From an uncultured Clostridia bacterium (lineage in GTDB: Bacteria; Bacillota; Clostridia; Christensenellales; UBA1242), in assembly GCA_937914725.1 (NCBI GenBank), contig CALDMJ010000154.1:1-6955 (forward strand): DNA of 6,955 bases, in the 5' to 3' direction. A program made the translations under genes and the position numbers. The notes beneath the pieces are model-generated. The model was not told where the DNA came from, made no database searches, and saw nothing but the letters and a program-made list of their open reading frames with translations. Below, in pieces: positions 1 to 5,292 of this stretch (the stretch's first letter is position 1; every line of letters begins with the position of its first letter).

Positions 1-567
1 GCATATACTTCATCTCACAAAAACACGAACCGAACTGGGCTATGGGAGCTAAGCGGCTACGATAGAGCCATAGGAGAACCAGAAAATGGGGCGTGGTTGC
101 GTTCTGGCGCCACAGACAATTGTGATTCTGTGCGAGTCGCCCACGTGGATGGTGACAATTGCAACTTCAAGTTTAGTGATGGCATCTACGTTCGTGTAGC
201 GCTACATCTTTCTTTGAGCGCTCTTAAGGTGGCATTATCTAAAAAAATACAATTAAACATATCCGCCACAAATAATTCCGTAAATAGTTTGCTTGTGCTT
301 ACAGTTATGGACGGAGACGCGCGTATTGCGGATTATTCTTGCATAAGCGGAACGATTAACGCAACTCTAACTCTTGAATTGAACAAAACCTACAAAATTT
401 TAGCCACTCGTCCATTCGGCAGTAGTTTAGAAGTCAAATTAGACGAAGTTTTACAATCGCCAACCAATTTTGCTTGCTATGAAATTCAAACGGCTGAAAA
501 CGACCAAATGAATATTATTTTCACGCTAACGGGTGACGGCTCGTGTAATAACTGCATTGTGGTATAG
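1..567 (+). CDS. DUF6273-like protein, C-terminal part (5' end outside window)
   Basis: The reading frame is open from the first base and stops at TAG 565-567, so 188 residues of a longer protein are visible; the TTG at 97 lies inside the domain and is not a credible start. Residues about 14-75 match the C-terminal signature of the DUF6273 family: an LWELS segment, the WLRSG motif at residues 32-36 (family form WWLRSP), an A-x-V-D-x-x-G strand, and VRVALHLSLSAL at 64-75 (family form VRPALHLSLSSL). The usual Pro of VRPAL is Val here. The remaining 113 residues alternate hydrophobic and polar residues like a beta-sandwich, contain no membrane segment or LPXTG-type sorting signal, and end in CNNCIVV. 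DUF6273 domains are common in large, often surface or repeat proteins of Clostridia, but their function is unknown. The gene has its own terminator and no evident link to the chaperone operon. The family call rests on motif recognition only. Confidence 0.72.
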   Translation, partial: AYTSSHKNTNRTGLWELSGYDRAIGEPENGAWLRSGATDNCDSVRVAHVDGDNCNFKFSDGIYVRVALHLSLSALKVALSKKIQLNISATNNSVNSLLVLTVMDGDARIADYSCISGTINATLTLELNKTYKILATRPFGSSLEVKLDEVLQSPTNFACYEIQTAENDQMNIIFTLTGDGSCNNCIVV

Positions 568-806
568 ATTATTCAAAGTAAGTCTAATGAGGACGTTATA
601 AACATATTATGTACAATATAAATTTTGCAATTTTAAAAGTTTAAATAAGGTAATACTAACATTATTTCAGCGGGCAAGTAAATAGCGTTCGCTGATTTTT
701 GTTATTAATTTTATATATTATATAACTCAATTCATTAAATCAAGCGTACTGCCAAATAAAAATTCTAAAAAAAATAAAAAATTTTTAAAAAAGTTGTTAT
801 AAATAG
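568..806. other. AT-rich intergenic DNA, including A/T tracts upstream of the hrcA promoter
   Basis: No credible coding frame is seen between the DUF6273-like gene and the hrcA promoter. Apart from the terminator at 667-700 the region is very AT-rich. The stretch at about 760-806 consists of phased A and T tracts directly upstream of the -35 box. Such tracts often act as an UP element or bent DNA that raises promoter strength; that role here is inference. Confidence 0.5.
667..700 (+). terminator. Probable intrinsic terminator of the DUF6273-like gene
   Basis: TCAGCG at 667-672 pairs with CGCTGA at 690-695. The stem can extend inward by GGC/GTT (one G-C and two G-U pairs), leaving an 11-base loop, and five T follow at 696-700. 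It lies 100 bases after the stop codon of the upstream gene and over 100 bases before the hrcA promoter, so it fits as the end of the upstream transcript. The stem is modest, hence the moderate confidence. Confidence 0.55.
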
Positions 807-835
807 TTGACAAGCGCATATAATAGGAGTATAAT
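807..835 (+). promoter_or_regulatory. Sigma-A-type promoter of the hrcA-grpE-dnaK-dnaJ operon
   Basis: The -35 box TTGACA (807-812) and the -10 box TATAAT (830-835) both match the consensus exactly and are separated by exactly 17 bases. Transcription should start near 841-843, inside the left arm of CIRCE. A repressor bound there would block RNA polymerase, as is known for HrcA-regulated operons. The start point was not measured. A second TATAAT at 819-824 is too close to the -35 box to be used with it. Confidence 0.93.
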
Positions 836-839
836 ATGC

Positions 840-866
840 TTAGCACTCAAGGAAAAAGAGTGCTAA
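840..866 (+). promoter_or_regulatory. CIRCE operator (HrcA binding site)
   Basis: TTAGCACTC (840-848), nine spacer bases (849-857) and GAGTGCTAA (858-866) form a perfect 9-bp inverted repeat identical to the CIRCE consensus. It starts five bases after the -10 box and overlaps the expected transcription start. HrcA, encoded just downstream, is the known CIRCE repressor, so the operon is almost certainly autoregulated. Being transcribed, the repeat could also fold as a hairpin at the 5' end of the mRNA. Confidence 0.98.
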
Positions 867-879
867 CACTACAAATGCG

Positions 880-896
880 GCGACTGCTAAAGTCGC
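880..896 (+). other. Small hairpin in the hrcA 5' leader
   Basis: GCGACT (880-885) and AGTCGC (891-896) form a perfect 6-bp stem around a 5-base loop (GCTAA). It lies between CIRCE and the hrcA ribosome binding site in the untranslated leader. A role in mRNA stability or translation is possible but not shown by the sequence. Confidence 0.45.
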
Positions 897-925
897 ATAA
901 TGACAAAAGTCGAAACAATAAATAT

Positions 926-930
926 AGGTG
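926..930 (+). promoter_or_regulatory. Ribosome binding site fixing the hrcA start at 935
   Basis: AGGTG lies four bases before ATG 935. The in-frame ATGs at 836 and 875 have no usable site: 836 is upstream of the predicted transcript start, and 875 follows the CIRCE arm and an A/C-rich stretch. The site therefore decides the hrcA start, although it is weaker than the one of dnaK. Confidence 0.7.
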
Positions 931-934
931 CAAT

Positions 935-2008
935 ATGAGTGACCAAGACTTGAGTCCACGCAAGCAGCAAATTTTGTATCAAGCGGTTGAGGACTACATA
1001 GAATCAGCCAGCCCAATCACAAGCGGCGCAATGGTCAGCAAGACCGACTCGCAATTATCGAGCGCAACGCTGCGCAACGAATTGAGCGCACTAGAGCAAA
1101 TGGGCTATCTCAAGCAACTGCACACGTCTGGCGGACGTGTTCCAACAACGAAAGGGTATAGATACTTTGTAAACGCGCTGCAAAACAATTGCAATATCGA
1201 CCTTGAAGGCTTAGGCAAAATCAAAAGTGTGTTTGAGCGGCGCACAATGAATTTGAGCGAACTACTCAAAGTTGTTGCGGACAAAATCAGTGAAGTGACC
1301 GACTATCCAACAGTCATATCGTTTGGAGGTGTTGACAGACTTGAGATTTTGAACATCAAAATCATTCCACTGATGACCTGCCAAGCGCTAATGCTCATTC
1401 AAACGCCGCACGGATTACTCAACAACACACTTGAGACCGAGCAAGTCATAGACGAACAAAGTTGCATAGACGCCAGCAAAGTGTTGACAAACAAGTTCAA
1501 AGGAATGAAAATCGGTTCAATGGCGGAAAACATACGTACAGGACACGCGGAAATTTTGCAGGAACTCAACGAATATGCAGTTTTCTTTGAAATGGTGCTA
1601 AATTCGCTTGTAGACCTAACAAAAAGATATGCGCAAACAAGCAGTATATATAGTAAGGGTGCAACAAAGTTGTTGAAGAACCCCGAATACGACAATGTCG
1701 AAAAAGCGCGTGACGTTTTAGAACTTTTGGAAGATAAGGAAAAATTGAAAGATATAATCGACGACGATAGCGCAAGCGCGGAAATTGAATTTAAAATCGG
1801 TGACGAACTTTGCAACGAAAAGTTGTGTGACTGCACAATCGCAAAAGCGCACTGCAAAGTGAACGGTGAAAACATCGCAAGCGTCGGTATAATCGGTCCA
1901 AAACGTATGGACTACGCAAAAATTTCGAGTGCACTGAAGTTTATTGTAGACGAATTTAATAAAGCGGACTTAATAGATTCAAGCCCGCCAACCGAAAAAG
2001 GCAAATAA
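935..2008 (+). CDS. hrcA: Heat-inducible transcription repressor HrcA
   Basis: HrcA binds CIRCE as a dimer and represses the dnaK and groE operons; its activity is known to depend on the GroEL chaperonin. The 357-residue product is close to the usual 340-350. Residues about 5-80 form the winged helix, with SSATLRNEL at 42-50, LEQMGYL at 53-59 and HTSGGRVPTTKGYRY at 63-77, all family hallmarks (the more usual form is HTSAGR). The central part corresponds to the GAF-like domain with its inserted dimerisation segment. The conserved GIIGPKRMDY lies at 318-327. ATG 935 is chosen because it has a ribosome binding site, gives the expected N-terminus, and lies after CIRCE; the in-frame ATG at 836 precedes the transcript start and would translate the operator. 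An unusual Cys cluster (C293, C298, C300, C307) lies just before the GPKRMDY motif, where relatives usually have about one Cys. It is the first gene of the operon, 52 bases before grpE. Confidence 0.96.
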   Translation: MSDQDLSPRKQQILYQAVEDYIESASPITSGAMVSKTDSQLSSATLRNELSALEQMGYLKQLHTSGGRVPTTKGYRYFVNALQNNCNIDLEGLGKIKSVFERRTMNLSELLKVVADKISEVTDYPTVISFGGVDRLEILNIKIIPLMTCQALMLIQTPHGLLNNTLETEQVIDEQSCIDASKVLTNKFKGMKIGSMAENIRTGHAEILQELNEYAVFFEMVLNSLVDLTKRYAQTSSIYSKGATKLLKNPEYDNVEKARDVLELLEDKEKLKDIIDDDSASAEIEFKIGDELCNEKLCDCTIAKAHCKVNGENIASVGIIGPKRMDYAKISSALKFIVDEFNKADLIDSSPPTEKGK

Positions 2009-2024
2009 TGGTGTCGTGCCATTA
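2006..2024 (+). other. Stem-loop over the hrcA stop codon, hrcA-grpE junction
   Basis: TAATGG (2006-2011) pairs with CCATTA (2019-2024) around a 7-base loop. The left arm begins with the hrcA TAA stop codon. No T-run follows, so it is not an intrinsic terminator. It could mark an mRNA processing or stability site between hrcA and grpE, which would allow repressor and chaperones to be made in different amounts. That role is inference. Confidence 0.4.
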
Positions 2025-2060
2025 CACATATAAAATGATAAATTAAGGAGATGAATTAAA

Positions 2061-3203
2061 ATGACAAATCAAAACGAGCAAAATTTGGCAATCAATGTTG
2101 TCATCAACCTTACGGTTGTCAAAAATTTGCTTAAGCAATTAAGTCTTTGTGACAAAAACTGTGATTGCGGCTGTGTCGACAATATGGTTAAAGCGTGCAA
2201 TAGTGATTGCGATTGCGGTTGTGTAGACCCTGCAACGCAATTGTGTGGCTGCGAAAAATGTGACAAAGGTTGCTACGACCCAGCCGTTCAAGCAAACGGC
2301 TGCGGTAAGTGCGAAAAAGGCTGCGCCGACCCAGCAAGTGAGTTGGAAGAACAAATCAAGCTCAGCGGTTGTGGCAAATGTGGAAACGGCTGCTATGACC
2401 CAGCAAGCAAAATAGACGCGTGCAACAGTGACTGCGACTGCGGTTGTGTTGATAACACAATTAAAGCGTGCAATAGCGACTGTGGCTGCGGCTGCGCAGA
2501 CAACTCAGTCAAAGCCTGCAACTCCGATTGCGATTGCGGTTGCAATGACCAAACTTGCAACTGTGGCGAAACTACAGTAAATCAATCGCAAAACGACGGC
2601 GGTGCAAACCAATCTACAAGCGGCGGTGACGACGATGGCAGCAACGACGACCACAAATGTGGTTGCGGCTGCGAACATCACAATCATCACCACCACCACA
2701 ATCACCACCACAATAATGGCGAACACCACCACGAACACTGCAATTGCGGTTGTGAACAACACAATCACGAAAACGCGTGTCAAAGCGAAAAGAATTTAGC
2801 GGACGAATACTTGAATCTTGCCCGCCAAGTTCAAGCAGACTTTGACAACTATCGTCGTCGCAATGTCGATGCAATCAAGCAAGCAAAAAACGACGGAATG
2901 AAACAAGCTGTAATGGAGTTTTTGCCGTCACTTGATGTCGTCGACCGCGCAATGCAATATATGCACGACGAGGATAGCAAACAAGGGTTGACCCTCATTC
3001 GCAAAATGTTTGAAAAAGCGTTCAGTGACCTCAAAATTGAGCCAATTAGATGTGTTGGTGCGCACTATGATCCAGAGTTTCACGATGTAGTTATCAGTGA
3101 GGAAAGCGACCAACCAAGCGGCACAATCATTGAGGAAATCGAAACAGGGTACACCCTCGACGGCAAAGTAATTAAACACTCAGTCGTCAAAATTGCAAAG
3201 TAA
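2061..3203 (+). CDS. grpE: Nucleotide exchange factor GrpE with a Cys/His-rich N-terminal extension
   Basis: GrpE releases ADP from DnaK and so resets the Hsp70 cycle in the cytoplasm. The product has 380 residues, about twice the usual 180-200. Residues about 243-380 are a recognisable GrpE domain: end of the long helix with FDNYRRRNVDAI (261-272), the helical segment FLPSLDVVDRAM (287-298), and the beta-wing with YDPEFHDVV (336-344) and GYTLDGKVIKHSVVKI (363-378). Residues 30-169 are Cys-rich repeats, 170-197 a Gly/Asn/Ser/Asp-rich linker, and 198-240 a His/Cys tract. Residues 9-29 are a short hydrophobic lead. The extension holds 39 Cys and 17 His. AAGGAG (2045-2050) lies ten bases before ATG 2061, and the only in-frame ATG before codon 280 is codon 42, so the extension belongs to the same protein. 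The DnaK-facing domain looks intact, so function is probably retained. Metal or thiol binding by the extension is inference. The N-terminal coiled coil appears shortened compared with E. coli GrpE. Confidence 0.95.
   Translation: MTNQNEQNLAINVVINLTVVKNLLKQLSLCDKNCDCGCVDNMVKACNSDCDCGCVDPATQLCGCEKCDKGCYDPAVQANGCGKCEKGCADPASELEEQIKLSGCGKCGNGCYDPASKIDACNSDCDCGCVDNTIKACNSDCGCGCADNSVKACNSDCDCGCNDQTCNCGETTVNQSQNDGGANQSTSGGDDDGSNDDHKCGCGCEHHNHHHHHNHHHNNGEHHHEHCNCGCEQHNHENACQSEKNLADEYLNLARQVQADFDNYRRRNVDAIKQAKNDGMKQAVMEFLPSLDVVDRAMQYMHDEDSKQGLTLIRKMFEKAFSDLKIEPIRCVGAHYDPEFHDVVISEESDQPSGTIIEEIETGYTLDGKVIKHSVVKIAK
2148..2567 (+). repeat. Cys-rich peptide repeats encoded in the 5' part of grpE
   Basis: Two repeat types are seen in the translation. 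Type A, C-x3-C-x-C-x-C with consensus KACNSDCDCGCVD, occurs at GrpE residues 30-40, 46-56, 121-131, 137-147 and 153-163. Type B, C-x2-C-x3-C with consensus GCGKCEKGCYDPAS, occurs at about 62-75, 81-93 and 104-115; its first copy has an extra Cys at 62. The order is A-A-B-B-B-A-A-A, followed by a CNC remnant at 166-168. Copies of the same type differ at many synonymous positions (AAT/AAC, AGT/AGC/TCC, GAT/GAC, TGC/TGT), so they are not recent exact duplications. The C-x-C spacing resembles metallothioneins. Confidence 0.9.
2652..2780 (+). repeat. His/Cys-rich tract encoded in grpE
   Basis: GrpE residues 198-240 contain 17 His and 7 Cys. Two CGCGC/CNCGC-type clusters (C200, C202, C204 and C227, C229, C231) flank His runs (H209-H213, H215-H217, H222-H224). 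His-rich stretches of this kind bind nickel, zinc or copper in proteins such as HypB and SlyD. No specific metal can be named from the sequence. The DNA is a CAC/CAT-rich, AC-skewed low-complexity stretch. Confidence 0.85.
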
Positions 3204-3247
3204 TTTGCACATTAATTAGCAAAAATTTTAACTAAATAAATAAAAAC

Positions 3248-3253
3248 TATAAT
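3248..3253 (+). promoter_or_regulatory. Possible -10 box of an internal dnaK promoter
   Basis: TATAAT at 3248-3253 is a perfect -10 hexamer in the grpE-dnaK gap. The best upstream partner, TTTTAA at 3226-3231 with a 16-base spacer, matches the -35 consensus at only three positions. If active, transcripts would begin near 3260, exactly at the base of the leader stem-loop described next. In such AT-rich DNA a chance match is quite possible. Confidence 0.3.
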
Positions 3254-3259
3254 ATTAGA

Positions 3260-3293
3260 TGTTTTGTGCAAGCGTTTTGTTTGCAGCAAAACA
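3260..3293 (+). other. Stem-loop in the dnaK leader, just before the ribosome binding site
   Basis: TGTTTTG-TGCAA (3260-3271) pairs with TTGCA-CAAAACA (3281-3293), giving 12 base pairs with a single bulged G at 3286 and a 9-base loop. It ends two bases before GAGGAGG, so the ribosome binding site stays single-stranded. It could protect the 5' end of a processed or internally started dnaK mRNA, or modulate loading of ribosomes. No T-run follows, so it is not a terminator. Confidence 0.6.
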
Positions 3294-3295
3294 CG

Positions 3296-3301
3296 AGGAG
3301 G
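3296..3301 (+). promoter_or_regulatory. Strong ribosome binding site fixing the dnaK start at 3307
   Basis: AGGAGG matches the Shine-Dalgarno consensus and lies five bases before ATG 3307. This rules out the upstream in-frame ATG at 3259, which lies at the stem-loop base, has no such site, and would add 16 residues not found in DnaK. Confidence 0.93.
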
Positions 3302-3306
3302 AAATT

Positions 3307-5163
3307 ATGTCAAAAATTATAGGTATCGACTTAGGAACAACAAACTCATGTGTAGCAGTTATGGAAGGCGGCGAGCCAACTGTTATTGCTAACTCTGAAG
3401 GCGCGCGTACAACTCCATCAGTTGTCGCATTTACAAAGGACGGCGAACGCCTTGTCGGACAAATGGCGAAACGTCAAGCCGTTGCTAACCCAGAACACAC
3501 AATTTCATCAATCAAACGTGAAATGGGTACTGACCATAAAGTCAAAATTGAGGACAAAGAATACAGCCCGCAAGAAATTTCAGCAATGATTCTTAGCAAA
3601 TTGAAAGCAGACGCTGAAAGTTATTTGGGGCAAAAGGTTACCGAAGCAGTCATTACTGTTCCAGCATACTTTACCGATGCGCAACGTCAAGCAACGAAAG
3701 ACGCAGGTAAAATCGCAGGGCTCGACGTAAAGAGAATCATCAACGAACCTACAGCAGCAGCGCTCGCATATGGACTTGATAAAGGCGAAAACAAAAACCA
3801 GAAGATTTGCGTTTATGACCTTGGTGGTGGTACATTCGATGTATCAATTATGGAAATTGGTGACGGCGTGTTTGAAGTTTTGGCAACAAAAGGCAACAAC
3901 CGTCTTGGCGGTGACGACTTTGATAATAAAATTATCGAATTGTTGATTAAAGACTTTAAAGATAAAAACGGAATCGACTTGTCTAAAGATAGAACAGCGC
4001 TCCAAAGATTGAAGGAAAGCGCTGAAAAAGCAAAAATTGATTTGTCAGGCGCTCAAAAGACAACAATTAGTTTGCCTTATATCACAGCGGACGCAACTGG
4101 TCCAAAACACCTTGAATATGAGTTAACACGTGCTAAATTTGAAGATTTGATTTCAGATTATATCAAAGAAACAATTCAATTGATTAAAGATGCAATCAAA
4201 GATGCAGGTTTGCAAATTAACGAAATTGACAAAGTTATACTTGTCGGTGGGTCTACACGTGTTCCAGCGGTTGTAGAAGCAGTTAAAAATTTGATTGGTA
4301 AAGACCCATTTAGAGGAATAAACCCTGATGAATGCGTCGCAATCGGCGCAGCAATTCAAGGCGGAGTGCTTGGCGGCGACGTAAAAGACGTATTGCTTTT
4401 GGACGTAACACCACTTTCACTTGGTATCGAAACATTGGGTGGCGTATTCACAAAATTGATTGAGAGAAACACGACAATTCCTACAAGAAAGTCTCAAATT
4501 TTCTCAACGGCAGTTGATAATCAACCGGGCGTTGACATTCACGTATTGCAAGGTGAACGCGAATTCGCAGCGGACAATAAAACTCTTGGAAGATTTAGTT
4601 TGAACGACATTCCACCTGCACCACGTGGCGTACCACAAATTGAAGCTACATTTGATATCGACGCAAATGGCATTGTGCACGTTTCAGCAAAAGACCTTGG
4701 AACTAATAAGGAACAAAACATCACAATCACAGCATCTTCAAACTTAAAAGATGAAGATATTAATAAAGCCGTTAAGGAAGCAGAAGAATATGCTGAACAA
4801 GACAAAAAACGTAAGGAACTTGTCGAAGTTCGCAACCAATGCGACGGTATGGTTTTGGCGATTGAAAAATTGCTCCGCGAAAATGGAGATAAAGTCAGCG
4901 AAGACGACAAAAAGAAACTCCAAGACGCAATCGACAAAGCAAAAGAAGGAATGAAATCTGAAAATGTCGACGACGTTCGCAAAGCAATGGACGAACTCTC
5001 AAAAGAAAGTGGTGACGTTGTTTCAAAACTCTACGCTTCAGCATCAGCCGCACAAGGCGAACAAGCGAATGCGGGCGCTGAAGAAAAGAAAGACGACGAC
5101 GAAATCATTGTCGACGAAAAAGACTACAAGCAAACAGACGGGGACAACAACGACAACAAATAA
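3307..5163 (+). CDS. dnaK: Chaperone protein DnaK (Hsp70)
   Basis: DnaK is the ATP-dependent Hsp70 that binds exposed hydrophobic peptides, working with DnaJ (ATPase stimulation) and GrpE (nucleotide exchange). The 618 residues match the usual length in Bacillota (about 610). The nucleotide-binding domain shows the phosphate-1 motif IDLGTTNS (7-14), the phosphate-2 motif VYDLGGGTFD (169-178), RLGGDDFD (199-206) and the adenosine motif VGGSTR (313-318). The interdomain linker VLLLDVTPL lies at 362-370, followed by the beta-sandwich substrate domain, the helical lid, and an acidic tail with EIIVDEKDY. The short segment SIKREMGTDHK and what follows lacks the extra insertion of Gram-negative DnaK, which supports a Bacillota origin. 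The start at 3307 follows AGGAGG and gives the canonical MSKIIGIDLG. The protein looks complete with no missing key residue. It sits 103 bases after grpE and 129 before dnaJ. Confidence 0.99.
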   Translation: MSKIIGIDLGTTNSCVAVMEGGEPTVIANSEGARTTPSVVAFTKDGERLVGQMAKRQAVANPEHTISSIKREMGTDHKVKIEDKEYSPQEISAMILSKLKADAESYLGQKVTEAVITVPAYFTDAQRQATKDAGKIAGLDVKRIINEPTAAALAYGLDKGENKNQKICVYDLGGGTFDVSIMEIGDGVFEVLATKGNNRLGGDDFDNKIIELLIKDFKDKNGIDLSKDRTALQRLKESAEKAKIDLSGAQKTTISLPYITADATGPKHLEYELTRAKFEDLISDYIKETIQLIKDAIKDAGLQINEIDKVILVGGSTRVPAVVEAVKNLIGKDPFRGINPDECVAIGAAIQGGVLGGDVKDVLLLDVTPLSLGIETLGGVFTKLIERNTTIPTRKSQIFSTAVDNQPGVDIHVLQGEREFAADNKTLGRFSLNDIPPAPRGVPQIEATFDIDANGIVHVSAKDLGTNKEQNITITASSNLKDEDINKAVKEAEEYAEQDKKRKELVEVRNQCDGMVLAIEKLLRENGDKVSEDDKKKLQDAIDKAKEGMKSENVDDVRKAMDELSKESGDVVSKLYASASAAQGEQANAGAEEKKDDDEIIVDEKDYKQTDGDNNDNK

Positions 5164-5165
5164 TT

Positions 5166-5234
5166 GTTACTTGGCGAGTGCGTGTAGTACACAAAGTAAC
5201 CGCTAGCAAGGCATTTGAGCCTTGCTATGTGCGG
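5166..5234 (+). other. Compound stem-loop structure between dnaK and dnaJ
   Basis: Two adjoining inverted repeats follow the dnaK stop by two bases. The first pairs GTTACTT (5166-5172) with AAGTAAC (5194-5200) and holds a small GTGT/ACAC hairpin in its loop. The second pairs TAGCAAGGC (5204-5212) with GCCTTGCTA (5219-5227), a perfect 9-bp stem with a 6-base loop, which can extend by CCGC (5200-5203) with GCGG (5231-5234) across a 3-base bulge. No T-run follows, so full intrinsic termination is unlikely. Protection of the dnaK 3' end, processing, or partial attenuation that keeps DnaJ below DnaK are plausible roles, by inference. Confidence 0.7.
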
Positions 5235-5292
5235 TAAAATTGACTAAAATCAATAAAATTACACAAACAAACGCAAAAAGAGGAAAACAATT

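Noticed and set aside
2505..2799. Open frames on both strands across the His/Cys region, giving Thr/Val-rich products
   Set aside because: They are shadows of the repetitive CAC/CAT and TGC/TGT codons of grpE and show only low-complexity composition.
2061..3203. GrpE extension as a frameshifted fusion of two separate genes
   Set aside because: The frame is continuous from a good ribosome binding site, the only internal ATG before codon 280 is codon 42, and no second ribosome site precedes the GrpE domain.
3259..3306. In-frame ATG at 3259 as the dnaK start
   Set aside because: It lies at the base of the stem-loop, lacks a ribosome site and adds 16 residues not seen in DnaK; ATG 3307 follows AGGAGG.
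5240..5259. TTGACT and TAAAAT before dnaJ as a possible promoter
   Set aside because: The spacer is only 8 bases, so they cannot work as a pair, and no alternative partner box is placed correctly.
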